In this document: positions 25,590 to 36,150 of the stretch, in pieces
Layout: every line of letters begins with the position of its first letter
Position numbering within the stretch: position 1 is the stretch's first letter
Source: Strongyloides papillosus
Taxonomy: Eukaryota > Nematoda > Chromadorea > Rhabditida > Strongyloididae
DNA: 64,000 bases
Direction: 5' to 3'
Assembly: GCA_005656395.1 (NCBI GenBank)
Contig: SRSI01000036.1
Coordinates: 326,385 to 390,384 of the forward strand
The notes under the pieces: model-generated
What the model was told of the DNA's origin: nothing
Database searches by the model: none
What the model saw: only the letters and a program-made list of their open reading frames with translations
Position numbers and translations under genes: made by a program

Positions 25590-25915
25590 GCTGTATAGCC
25601 AATCGCCCTGCTACTCAATTTTTGTCGCGTAATTTTTACAATAAACAAATTTCAAAGGTATTTGATTAACAGTTCGGCTAAAAATTGTTATTAGCGCGAT
25701 TTTTTTTGGAATAAAAGGTATTCTACGCATGAACAATAATAAATAAACATATTTTGAAGCATTTGCAGTAATTTTTTTGTGCAACATTTATGTTTTTGAG
25801 TGAAATTTTAATGGTATTTTTCGAAAAAAGCACATTATTTTTATCCATTTATTGATGGAGCTTGGTCTGTGGCCTCTCTTTGACTGGCACTGCCGTAATC
25901 TCTCATTTAAATTAT
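25590..25915 (+). repeat. Dispersed repeat with GGCAGTGCCA-type end, copy A
   Basis: About 320 bp related, in reverse complement, to 60066-60388 and in parts to 35570-36150. Landmarks are GTATTCTACGCATGAACAAT, GAGTGAAATTT, and CTTTGACTGGCACTGCCGTA near the right end. No coding sequence. Confidence 0.75.
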
Positions 25916-26299
25916 AAAAAATTGCAACTATAATAAAACTCTTTTAATTGTGTTTTGATTTTTTTCAAAGAACGAAAGATTACCTTAAAGTTATTTTCTA
26001 TGTACTTGATAAGATTTTTACATAACTTTGATATATTTCTTTTTATGTTTTTACATTTTTTTTCCTTTTATTTTGGCGTACTCTCTGATTTTATAGTACT
26101 CTTAGTTATCTAGTAATTCTATCGCTATTCGCTTATACATTCACAGTGCACTTTATACAGATGTCCTAGCAATCATGTACACACCATATAGTAATTAGTA
26201 ATAGAGTCATCGAAAATTAGAATGAATAAAGTTAAGTGGAACTAAATCTATAACAAAAAGCAATAAAAAAAATTTGTCTCTCTTATAACTCTCTTTAAA

Positions 26300-26890
26300 T
26301 TTATCTGATTTTTATAGATAGATAGCCAAAAGGTGTCTTTTTTCTAACTTAGTGGGAAAAATAGGTCTAAAAAGTTTCTGAGCCATAATTAGCTATGTTA
26401 TCTTTAAAAAACACCGTTTATTTGGCTTTTTTTGGCATAGTTTTGTACAGAAAATAACGTTATTTTAAGATATATAAAGTAAAAATATTTAAGTTTTGTT
26501 GATGTATTCGCGCAAGATAAAAGATAGTTTATTTCACAAGAAGGTTAAGTAATACAAGTAGAACAAAATTACAAAATTTATAAAGCGACTACCTAACAGT
26601 TATGGTATTATTAGTTAGTAACAAGAGAGAGAACTTACTTTAACTTTTTATTAATTACAATTAACACACACAAAATAAGTATATGTCCCTCTTATCCCTT
26701 TTTCTACACTAAAAAAACATAGATTAGTAATTGAGGTTACAAGGTAAAAACTATGACGAAATTTCAAAGTAATTGAGTAACCGCTTTTTTTTGTCATTAT
26801 ATACCATACTATTAGGAGTAAAATTTTTTTTACAGGATAAGTAAAAAAAAACAAACAATCATGAGAAGAACTGTTAGGATTACAATTCTT
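26300..26890. repeat. Left part of the decayed half-kilobase repeat array
   Basis: CTAACTTAGTGGGAAAAATA (about 26345) then GCCATAATTAGCTATGTTAT are landmarks that recur in the same order around 28820-28870 and 29330-29390. The remainder up to the Tc1-like element is AT-rich and unassigned. Confidence 0.6.
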
Positions 26891-26897
26891 TTTACTA

Positions 26898-28414
26898 CAC
26901 TGCGCGACAAAATTAATGCATCACTCACATTTTGTATTAAATAAAAAATTAGATTTTGTGAATAGTTTATAATTATCACTAAGAAAAACAATATTTAAGA
27001 CATATAAAGAGATAACACAAAAATGTTTTGAACATGTATTAAAAAATGGTGATTTTTTTTGCGACAAAATTTTTGCACCACATAAAAAAGATAAGTTTAA
27101 AAGTTATTTAATCACGTAATATACATTTAATATCTATGGTAATTAATTATTTCTTATCTATAAAATGTTATCTGCTGAAATTATGTAGCAAATTTTGAAT
27201 TATTCAAGAAAAAACGAACTATGTAGATGGATTGGCAGAAAATTAAAAATCGCCTATACTACTGTTTCAGGAATACTAAAATCAAGCAAAACAAAGAATA
27301 GAAAGACCAGAAGTAAGACAAGACGTCTAAGAAAAGTTAATTGGATAAGATAAATTAAACATTAAAAGGATTAAAATGGAAAAAAATAAGAGAAATATTT
27401 TAATTAACTTAAAAATTTAAAAAAAATAAATTAAATCTTGATGTATTTCTAAAAACAATCCTATGAAAAAGAAAGACAATAGAGTTTACGTATAATAAAA
27501 TTGAAATAAAAATACTATTATCAAAACCAGCTAAAAATGAAAGAGTAAAATTTTGTAAAAAAAATGTTGACAGGTGAATATATCAACAAACTTCATTATA
27601 TTTAATTATGTAAAGAAATTTTCCGTTGTTGGACCTGATAATTTATGTAGCTATCAAAAAAATAGTGTACCTACATTAAATTTACAAAAAAGACAGAAAA
27701 AAGGTGGTTCTATAATGGTACCTTGAAGTGTGGTCTATCCGGATAAATTTTATTTGATTAAAACGCCATCAAGAATAAACTCTGATTAGTATATAAAATT
27801 GCTTGAGACTGAAATCTTCCAATTTTTAAAAAACAACATTAGAACTAGTGAAAGAGAAAAGTATTGGTGGCAACAAGACAATGTTTTTGTCTATACTTCT
27901 CTATACTTCTAGAAAAACAAGAGATTTTTTGATGTTTCAGCCATTTAAAAGCTTGCATTGGCCATCAATATAACCGGATTTAAATATTATTGAGAATTTA
28001 TGGTCAAAACTACAATTTATGGTATATGAAAATTCGTTTAGAAATATATTTTTACTGGAAAATGCAATTTTTCCTCAAGCAAAAAAATACCAAAAGATTA
28101 TATAAAATCATTGTTTGAAAGTTTCAAATCAAAATGCCTCCAAGTCATAGAAGCAAAAGAAAATGAGATTAATCATTAAATAGATTTTTAGAAGCGTTTT
28201 TATTAGTTTATTTAGCAAGAATTGAGGTGGTGCAAAAATTTTATTGCGTCAAAAGTCATCATTTTTTAATACGTGTCTAAAACATTTTTGTATTATCTAT
28301 TTATATGCCTTAAATATTGTTTTTCTTAGTGATAATTATTTATAAACTATTCACAAAATCTAATTATTTATTTAATATAAAAGATGAGGGGTGCATTATT
28401 TTTGTCGTGCAGTG
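26898..28414 (+). mobile_element. Tc1-like transposon with inner and outer terminal repeats
   Basis: Ends CACTGCGCGACAAAAT (26898) and ATTTTTGTCGTGCAGTG (28414), flanked by TA (26896-26897, 28415-28416). The inverted repeats are long (about 190 bp). A second GCGACAAAATTTTTGCACCA motif lies inside the left end (27060) and its inverse inside the right end (about 28226), the IR/DR layout of some Tc1 elements. Length 1517 bp. Confidence 0.9.
27165..28179 (+). pseudogene. Tc1-family transposase, degenerate
   Basis: A helix-turn-helix region (IAYTTVSGILKSSKTKNR) is followed by an NR.TR.KTRR-like linker. Downstream are traces of the catalytic DDE domain: a WWQQDN segment at the second aspartate and PDLNIIENLWSKL at the catalytic glutamate, then a typical end (KCLQVIEAKENEINH). 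The reading is broken by several stops and frame changes, including TAA inside the WPSI-PDLN segment. Non-functional; family call is firm. Confidence 0.88.
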
Positions 28415-28439
28415 TATAAAATAGAATGATTTATATATC

Positions 28440-29707
28440 TTTTGAAAGGTCTAATTTCAGAATAGTGCCGAAACACAATCCTATTGAATTGTATTAAAAA
28501 TTGGCCGAGTTATGGTCTAGAAAGTGGTGACCATTTTGAAAAAAAATCTTAGAAGATTAATGGCTACAACTTAGTAGTAACTTGACGAAAACAAACAAAA
28601 TAGTATCTATTTTATATATCTATGTCTAACTAAAAAAATAACATTCTAACGAAGTTTATAGCTCAACTACGAAAGAAGTTATATTAATTTGAATGTCAAC
28701 TTTTTCGCTTTTTTTTCATTTTTTTCACAAAAATCAATTTTGTCTTCAGCATAACTTTCCTCAAACTTAATCAAATTTTACGGTTTAGTAAGATTAGATG
28801 TGTTTTGTTCTAACTTAGTGCGAAAAATGGGTCTTAAAACTTTTAGTCTATAAATGGCCATGTTATGTTTAAAAAATACCACATTTTTGGACAATTTTTT
28901 GCATAGTTTTGTGCAGAGAATAACTTTCTTCAAAGTTAATGAAATAAATTATTTTTTTAATGATTAAACAGATTTAAATCTGGAATCCTGGGGAAACACA
29001 ATACGATAGAAATATATGAAAAATTGACTAAGTTATGGACCCAAGAATAGTCATTATTTTTAAATAAAAACAAAAAATTTTAATGCTGTAATCTAAATGA
29101 AAAGTTGTTTAAAATAAATAAATTCAAAGTATTTTATAGATCTATGTCTAACTTAAAAAATAAAACTACAACGAAATATATTAATTAACAAAATAAAGAG
29201 TTATACTTATTTAGGTGTCAATTAATCCACTTTTTCTTTATCTTTTTCACAAAAATCAATTTTGTGATTGACATAACTTTCTTCAAACTTAATCAATTTT
29301 TATGGTTAAGTAGTCATTAGATGTATTTTTTTCTAACTTAGTAGGGAAAACGGTCTTTGAAAATATTGGCTCATAATAGGCCATGTTATTTTTAAAAAAC
29401 ACCACCGTTTTAGTCGTTTTTTTGTGTAGTTATGTCTTTCAAAAAAACTTTTGTGAAAGTGAAATGTTACGATTTATGACTTTTTTTAAGTACGAGTCAG
29501 GAATAAAGGGGAAACACAGCAGCATAAAGATTGGCAAAGAATCGCCCAAGTTATGTGTCAATAAGTAATGACTACTTTTTTGGTAAAAAATAAAAAGTCA
29601 AATAGCTATTACCTAATAAAAACTTTGTAAAATAAAGTAGGCATGCTTTCTTTTCTGTAAATTAACGTCTAACTATAAAAAAAACTGTTGAGAAGCTTAC
29701 AGCTTAT
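28440..29707. repeat. Decayed tandem repeats, unit about half a kilobase
   Basis: The same ordered landmarks recur: CACAAAAATCAATTTTGT (about 28725 and 29249), TAACTTTCCTCAAACTTAAT, CTAACTTAGT, GGCCATGTTAT and GTTATGGACC. Spacing between successive CACAAAAATCAATTTTG sites is about 525 bp. Further copies lie at 34020-34560, 37075-37620 and 38900-39600. Confidence 0.75.
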
Positions 29708-29712
29708 AAAGA

Positions 29713-29865
29713 TGTGAAGTGTTAGGTTTGTCTTTGTCAAACATATAGAATGATTGTTATTATGATTATGTTATTATATATATAAATGTAATATGGTAAT
29801 TGTTTCATCTATCTACTTATTTGTATTTATCATCAATAAACTTATTGTATTACTAATATCTAACA
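29713..29865 (+). repeat. 5' LTR of the copia element
   Basis: Begins TGTGAAGTG and ends TCTAACA. AATAAA at 29836 is a polyadenylation signal. At 153 bp it is short for an LTR. Confidence 0.93.
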
Positions 29866-29879
29866 GGTTATGGGCCCAG
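29866..29879 (+). promoter_or_regulatory. Primer binding site matching the anticodon arm of initiator tRNA-Met
   Basis: GGTTATGGGCCCAG follows the LTR directly and is the reverse complement of the highly conserved CTGGGCCCATAACC segment of eukaryotic initiator tRNA-Met. Drosophila copia uses the same internal region through a cleaved half tRNA (established knowledge). The ATG in this site is the complement of the CAT anticodon and is also the polyprotein start codon. Confidence 0.85.
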
Positions 29880-32800
29880 AAAAGACTGAAGTTTCCAATT
29901 TGGACTTGGCGCAAGCTTTTACTACAGTGAAAGGACTACCTTTTGTAAAATTATCTGGTCCAAATAATTTTCGACAATGGAAAAATGATATGGAAACTCT
30001 TTGCCGCATGGTAAATGTCAATTTTGATGAAATGGGAAAGTTGTCATCGCATAACAAAGATGTAATGCTGCGACTACTTAACTTGTATATTGACACGGAT
30101 TTACGAAATGAACTATTAGATTTTTCATCACCTGATGAATTGATTGAAGAAGTTACAGCAAAATACTCATCCACATCTCTAATAGCTCGTATAAAACTGC
30201 AAAAATCTCTTTATCAACTTTCAAAAGAGCCTGAAGAATCTATGGTAGATCTTATATCACGCCTGAACACTCTTTGTCGATCTTTAAAAGGAATGGATGT
30301 CGTGATATCAGAGAAAGATAAAATAATCATACTTTTGGGAGCACTTTCTGATAAATACGAGAGTTTTATATCATCTATAAATGAGAAGGATTCTTATAAC
30401 ACCATAAGTCAGAGACTGAAAGCACTGGATGAGCTACCTAGTAATAAAGTCGAAGTTGAGCAATCCGTTTTTTATTCAAATAAATACAGTTCGATAATAT
30501 GTCGTAATTGTGGAGGAAAAGGACATACATATAAGCAATGTCTATCAAAGAAAGAATACAAGAAACCTCCTACCACTTATAATAAGTATAAAAGTCATGG
30601 TAACCAAGTCAACTATGTAAACGATGATGAAAATCTGATACAAGAAGAAGCCTTGATGACATGTTTACCAACTGATGATCTTTCTTCAGATAATGAAGTT
30701 GAATGGGCACTTAGTGCAAAAGGGGTAAATTTTAAAGAAAATAATGTTGATACTGCGTGGTTTTTAGATTCAGGCGCAACAGTTCACTTGTGCAGAAACC
30801 CTAAGCTGTTGTCAAACTTGATGCCTATAAAACCCGTTTCTATTATGGTAGCGAATGGTCAATATATAGAATGTAAATGGAGTGGTCAAGTAACTATATC
30901 TGGTATTTCTATAGGAAGCGTGTATTATCACCCTGACCTTGCTGCCAACCTTATTAGTATGGTCAAGCTTAAGGAGATTACAAAAATGTTTATAGAAAAT
31001 GAAGACATATGCTTTCGTCAGAATAATTTAATTATAAGAACAAAACAAGTAAATAAGAATATTATTATTGTAACTGATGTTTTGGAAAATAAAGCTTTTA
31101 GTGCTTATAAAGTTTCTCCTGAGATTTGGCATGAAAGACTTATGCATATAGCTGATAAAGAATTAGCACATCATACTGGTCTTCGCATGTCTAAAAAGTG
31201 TGTAGCATGTTCTTTAGCTAAGATTCCTCGTTCTCCTCATCCCCTAAATAATTCTGCTGTTACAAGACCACTGGAACTTGTTTATTTTGACCTAGCAGGG
31301 AAAATTTCACCAAGAGGCCTTGATGGAGAAGAATACTATTGTATAGCTCTTGATGAATACTCAAAAGCCACCCAAATAATCCCATTGAAAAGTAAAGCTA
31401 ACACTTTACAAGCTGTCAAACAAATTATATCTTTATGGGAGAGTTTAGTAGGTAAGTCTGTTGAACGTGTTCGAACAGACCATGGTACAGAATTTGAAAA
31501 TGTTGAAACCAGTAATTACTTTGCTAGAAAAGAAATTGTGAAGGAGTGGTCATGCGTAGGTACACCACAACAGATAAGTGTGGAAAGGTATAATCGTTAT
31601 GTGAAGGAGAATGTGTCTACCATAATCATAAATCGCAGATTAACTAAAAACACATGGAGTTTAATTTGTACTTCAATTCCATATGTTAAGAATAGAATAA
31701 GAAGCTCTGCAACTATGATGGAGCCGATGAAACTCCTTGGTCTTAAATTTACGATAGATCATCTAAGATGTATTGGATGTATGGTTGTATACAAAAAGGA
31801 TAAAGACATAAAAATGGGTATGAAGGGTAACATTGGTGTTTTTCTTGCATATGGACCCAAAAACTCATATAAAGTTATGGATGTTGCTACAAATTGTATT
31901 AAAATTACTTCAAATGTAAAATTTTATGAAGAGTATGATTATATAGATGCTAAAATGTTTTATAAAAGGTTAGTTTTACATGAAACTAAGATTCCCGCAC
32001 ACATTAATGATATTGATGACCTAGATAATATACCGTCCTCATATCCTTCAAAATGCATAACGAGTGAAAATGTATGTGAAGACAGTAAGATAATGACTTC
32101 TGAGATAAATGATAAAAACATTACCGAAGATTCGAGTACAAATAGCAGTATAAATGAAATACCTGATGACTTAAAGGAGGATATCTTGGATTTATCACAT
32201 AAATTTGAAGAATTTAGTGTATCCGACGATAATAGCATATCTAAAACACAAAGCGATTACGTCAGAAATCCTAAATTTGTGAATGGATCACCAATTGCTA
32301 CTAGAACTCGTAAAAAGGGATCAGCATTTTTTGTTACATCTCCTAGTGGTTATTTGGAGGCTTCGCAATTACCTGAATGGAAGGAATCAATGAAACAAGA
32401 ACTAGAAAGCCTAATAAAAAACAACACTTGGACATATGTAAAGAAAAATGATATTGGAAAGCAAAATATCATCACATCTAAATGGGTTTACAATGTTAAA
32501 AATGATGGTCGTCTGAAATCAAGATTGACAGCTCGTGGATGCCAACAACCAACTCAAAGCGAAACATATTCACCCACTGTACATCCTTCTATCCTAAAAG
32601 CAATACTCTCTATTTGTATGCAAACAGGTATGAAAGTTCACACTATGGATTGTACAAATGCTTTTCTTCAAGGAAACTTTGAAGACAATGAAATTGTTTA
32701 TATGACTGTTCCAAAAGGAATTGAACTCGTTCATCCTCAGCATAAAAATTCAATATGCAAACTTTTAAGACCAATATATGGACTACGTCAAAGTTCACGT

Positions 32801-33871
32801 TGTTGGTATAGAACGTTTACAGATTTTTTAACATTAGATGCAAATTTTATCATATCAGAATTTGATTCATGCGTCCTGTTTACACATAATCCATCTCTAA
32901 TAATTATTTTATTATATGTTGATGATATCATGATAATTTCCCAAAATGATATGGTGATTGAGAAATTAAAACAACGTATTTTATCACGATTTGAAGCAAA
33001 GGACTATGGTCCTATGATAGAACATACTGAATACATCGGACTTGAATTTGCTGTTAAAAATAATGAAATAATTGTCAATCAAGAAATGCGTATAAAGAAG
33101 TTAATTGAAGAATATAGTAGTTTATGCTTGGTACCTAAAAAGAATATTATAATTCCAAAGGGGGAAGTGGTAGAGTCAGACTATTTAAATGAAAAACAAC
33201 ATTCTGATTTTAGAAAGATAGTTGGAAAGTTGTCGTACATTTCTAATTTATCACGGCCAGATATCACTTTTAGTGTTAATTATCTTCAACGCGTTCTGGA
33301 AAAACCAAGGAAGTGTCATTTATCAATAGCATTGAATATTATAAGTTATTTAATGAAATTCCCTGATTTATCTATACACTTTAAGAAATCGAAGCATCAT
33401 CCTTTGGAAGTATATTGTGATGCAAGTTATGCATCTTCAAAAGATGCACATAGTACTACTGGTATAATAATCATGGTTTATGGTGCACCAGTTTACTGGG
33501 CTACGAAAAAGCAATCGACAATTTCATTGTCATCCTCAGAAGCTGAAATTAAAGCTGCTGTCGAGGCTGTAAAACAAATGCTGTGGATTAAAAAGATATT
33601 TCAACAAATCTTTAACAAATTATCCATTTCACCTGTACTATTTGTTGATAACATACCAGCAATAAATATTATGAAAAATAATGAAATATCAAATGCAAAA
33701 ATGCGTCATACAAATATTAATCTAAGTTTTCTTAAAGAAATGAGAAATAATTTTAAGTATGTCGAAACTAGTGAACAACTTGCAGATGGACTCACAAAAT
33801 CAGTTTCAACTGATAAGTTACATAGATTATTTGGTTATGATGATGTTAAGGAAACAGAAGGGGAAATGTGA
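29870..33871 (+). CDS. Copia Gag-Pol polyprotein, 1333 aa
   Basis: A single uninterrupted frame. Gag starts with the copia-type block FVKLSGPNNFRQWKNDME, followed by one CCHC knuckle CRNCGGKGHTYKQC (residues 211-224). Aspartic protease has DSGA at 300-303. Integrase has a pre-integrase WHERLMH region and the catalytic triad D474, D537 (RTDHGTEF) and E572 (SVERYNR). Reverse transcriptase runs from WVYNVKNDGR to the catalytic YVDD at 1016-1019. RNase H begins at D1184 (CDASYASSKD) and includes SLSSSEAE. Integrase precedes reverse transcriptase, which defines Ty1/copia. Gag and Pol lie in one frame, as in Drosophila copia. The ATG at 29870 is needed, because the next in-frame ATG lies beyond the conserved Gag block. 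The stop TGA lies two bases inside the 3' LTR. Confidence 0.96.
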   Translation: MGPEKTEVSNLDLAQAFTTVKGLPFVKLSGPNNFRQWKNDMETLCRMVNVNFDEMGKLSSHNKDVMLRLLNLYIDTDLRNELLDFSSPDELIEEVTAKYSSTSLIARIKLQKSLYQLSKEPEESMVDLISRLNTLCRSLKGMDVVISEKDKIIILLGALSDKYESFISSINEKDSYNTISQRLKALDELPSNKVEVEQSVFYSNKYSSIICRNCGGKGHTYKQCLSKKEYKKPPTTYNKYKSHGNQVNYVNDDENLIQEEALMTCLPTDDLSSDNEVEWALSAKGVNFKENNVDTAWFLDSGATVHLCRNPKLLSNLMPIKPVSIMVANGQYIECKWSGQVTISGISIGSVYYHPDLAANLISMVKLKEITKMFIENEDICFRQNNLIIRTKQVNKNIIIVTDVLENKAFSAYKVSPEIWHERLMHIADKELAHHTGLRMSKKCVACSLAKIPRSPHPLNNSAVTRPLELVYFDLAGKISPRGLDGEEYYCIALDEYSKATQIIPLKSKANTLQAVKQIISLWESLVGKSVERVRTDHGTEFENVETSNYFARKEIVKEWSCVGTPQQISVERYNRYVKENVSTIIINRRLTKNTWSLICTSIPYVKNRIRSSATMMEPMKLLGLKFTIDHLRCIGCMVVYKKDKDIKMGMKGNIGVFLAYGPKNSYKVMDVATNCIKITSNVKFYEEYDYIDAKMFYKRLVLHETKIPAHINDIDDLDNIPSSYPSKCITSENVCEDSKIMTSEINDKNITEDSSTNSSINEIPDDLKEDILDLSHKFEEFSVSDDNSISKTQSDYVRNPKFVNGSPIATRTRKKGSAFFVTSPSGYLEASQLPEWKESMKQELESLIKNNTWTYVKKNDIGKQNIITSKWVYNVKNDGRLKSRLTARGCQQPTQSETYSPTVHPSILKAILSICMQTGMKVHTMDCTNAFLQGNFEDNEIVYMTVPKGIELVHPQHKNSICKLLRPIYGLRQSSRCWYRTFTDFLTLDANFIISEFDSCVLFTHNPSLIIILLYVDDIMIISQNDMVIEKLKQRILSRFEAKDYGPMIEHTEYIGLEFAVKNNEIIVNQEMRIKKLIEEYSSLCLVPKKNIIIPKGEVVESDYLNEKQHSDFRKIVGKLSYISNLSRPDITFSVNYLQRVLEKPRKCHLSIALNIISYLMKFPDLSIHFKKSKHHPLEVYCDASYASSKDAHSTTGIIIMVYGAPVYWATKKQSTISLSSSEAEIKAAVEAVKQMLWIKKIFQQIFNKLSISPVLFVDNIPAINIMKNNEISNAKMRHTNINLSFLKEMRNNFKYVETSEQLADGLTKSVSTDKLHRLFGYDDVKETEGEM
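33853..33866 (+). promoter_or_regulatory. Polypurine tract of the copia element
   Basis: Purine-rich run ending GAAGGGGAAA directly before the 3' LTR, the plus-strand primer site. It is also read as the last codons of the polyprotein. Confidence 0.75.
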
Positions 33872-34019
33872 AGTGTTAGGTTTGTCTTTGTCAAACATAT
33901 AGAATGATTGTTATTATGATTATGTTATTATATATATAAATGTAATATGGTAATTGTTTCATCTATCTACTTATTTGTATTTATCATCAATAAACTTATT
34001 GTATTACTAATATCTAACA
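33867..34019 (+). repeat. 3' LTR of the copia element
   Basis: Same 153 bases as the 5' LTR. The polyprotein stop codon is at 33869-33871. Confidence 0.94.
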
Positions 34020-34990
34020 AAAGAAAACGATTTATACCAATTTTAGTGTCATTTTTCTTGCTTTTTTCTACTTTTTTTTGCAAAAATCTATTTTGTTCCA
34101 GACATAACTCTTTTTAAACTAGATCATTTATTATGATTAAATAGTCATCAAATGTATTTTTTTTAACTTAAAAGAAAAAACAAGTCACAAAACTTTTAGT
34201 CTACAATTGATCAAGTTATGTTAAAAAATATTACTTTTTGGTATAGTTTCCCTCTTTCAAATAACTTTTGTAAAAAGAATTAAAATTTTATGTTTTATGA
34301 TTTATTTAGAATGTACGAGTATGAAACTGAGTATTTAAAAGATTAATTAAAGATAAATCAAATTATGGACCAAAAAGTGATAACCATTTTTTTAGTAAAC
34401 ATTAAAATTTTCTCATGTTATAACTTCATCAAAGTTGTTTAAAGAAAAAAATATTAAATTTAGTACATATAATAAAGACTGGCAAAAAATATAAAAACTA
34501 TAACGAGGTTTGTAGATTAAAAACGACAGAAGTTATTTCTTGATATTAATTTCTTTGATTTTTCTTCATTTATATATTTGTAAAATAAAAGCAAATATGT
34601 AGTTAATAGAGCAACTATATTAAATTGTTTATACCAATTTCAAAAATATGATGAATAGTCACTTAAATTGTTGCTTGGAATGATTCGAATTTTAATTTTT
34701 ATTCACCTTTTGGATATAAATAAGATTTTTTTTGTTAGGTGGATATTTTATTTAACTAAACAGTTTCAATAAATGTAAACGTTATGAAATGATTCTCAAA
34801 CTTAGAAATATTTCATATATTTTAACAATGTATTTCGGGTTATCTTCTTTCTCCAGAAATGTCTAATTTAGTGGAACAATTTTTTTATACACATACTTTG
34901 ATTAATAATTTAGTATAAAAATGCTTTAATAAAAAATATGCTCTGCGGACCAGCCTTGACCAGCTGAAGGCAGGTCTAAGGCTGGTTAAA
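34020..34990. repeat. Continuation of the half-kilobase array, plus a stem-loop end
   Basis: Resumes the array interrupted by the copia element. It ends at CTCTGCGGACCAGCC (34938), where ACCAGCCTT and AAGGCTGGT can pair into a hairpin. The block 34320-34990 recurs in diverged form at 39340-40030. Confidence 0.65.
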
Positions 34991-35560
34991 ATAAATTAAT
35001 ATAACAAATATCAAAAGGCAAAGAAATAATAATGATAAAAATGTGAAATTTTTTAATTTAATATAGTATAAAATTTATACTAAATTTGCATTTTTACCTT
35101 TATTTTAAAAGTTAAGTTGTTTTCAACAATACATTTAATAATCCAAGAGTAAAATAAGATTTAAATAATTTCGTTTAAAGATCATTTGTCATTTTACCGG
35201 GCGCCTCCAGGGGTTATAACGTTTAAATATAAGGATTGTGAAAATATATAGATAGTTATTTTAATTTTCTCGACATAAAAAAGTAATTGTTTTTCACTGA
35301 TTGTAATCAATTTATTTTGAAGTAGTTTGTTAATACTACAATATAAACATTAACAAATATAGCCGATTTTTTATATACTGGATGGTGACCTCCAATGTAC
35401 AAAATAAAACTTACAAAAAAATCATGTTTTTTTTTACAGTTAAAGTAAAAATACTTGCAAATTTCACTATTGTAATGCTCTAACATTACGCAACATTAAC
35501 AAATTTGGTCAATTTTTCATACACGTGAGAGTGACTTTCAATCTACAATATACCAAATGG
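34990..35560. other. AT-rich stretch without a gene
   Basis: Contains two related short segments: CATTAACAAATATAGCCGATTTTT at 35349 with a GGTGACCTCCAATGTACAA follow-on, and CATTAACAAATTTGGTCAATTTTT at 35494 with GAGTGACTTTCAATCTACAA. The motif is thus repeated about 145 bp apart. Otherwise nothing seen. Confidence 0.5.
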
Positions 35561-35569
35561 TTAAAGTTC

Positions 35570-36150
35570 AGAATAATAGCGACCAGCGTCAAATTGTTTT
35601 TTAGTGGGGTTTTTTGAGTTAGAGGATATTCTAAGCATAGATAACGATAAATATACATATTTTTTAGCATTTGCAGCTTATTTTTTTTGTACAGCATTTG
35701 TGTTTTAGAGTGGTTTTTTTAAATGTTTTGGCATTATAAGCATATGTTATTCGATATCGACATCGTGCTTGGCGAAATCAATGATGTAGGTAACACAATA
35801 TAAATTGAATGATCAAAATTATTTTAAAAGATAAGATATCAAAATTATCAAATATCAAAATCATATGATTTATATACCATTACAATCCATTAGTGATATT
35901 TATCTTCTTATAATGAGGTTTTGAGAAATACTAAATATCTCAAAGGAATGACTTATTTTTTTATACATGAATAACAATAAATAAACATATTTAAAAGCAT
36001 TTAAGCAATTTTTTTTACAGCATTTGTGTTTTTGAGTAGACTTTTTGATTTTTTTAAAGTAAATGAACTAGTTTCATTTATTTTTTGATAAAGCTAAAGC
36101 ATTGCATTCACTAGCAAGCACTGCTATAATTTTCACCTCATATAAGTGTA
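35570..36150 (+). repeat. Dispersed GGCAGTGCCA-type repeat, two degraded partial copies
   Basis: AGGATATTCTAAGCATAGAT..AAATATACATATTTTTTAGC at 35620 and GAATAACAATAAATAAACAT at 35968 match the middle of the 25590-25915 copy, each followed by CAGCATTTGTGTTTT. The second copy runs to AGCAAGCACTGCTATAATT, a decayed form of the GGCACTGCCGTAAT end. Confidence 0.6.

Larger units (their letters stand above)
29713..34019 (+). mobile_element. Ty1/copia LTR retrotransposon, apparently complete
   Basis: LTRs of 153 bp at 29713-29865 and 33867-34019 show no difference in a base-by-base reading. The 5-bp target duplication AAAGA lies at 29708-29712 and 34020-34024. Internal parts in order are primer binding site, one gag-pol frame and polypurine tract. 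It lies inside the half-kilobase repeat array. Everything needed for an autonomous copia element seems present, and the matching LTRs mean a recent insertion. Confidence 0.96.

Noticed and set aside
29860..32238. Minus-strand open frames inside the copia element
   Set aside because: Antisense shadows of the Gag-Pol frame.
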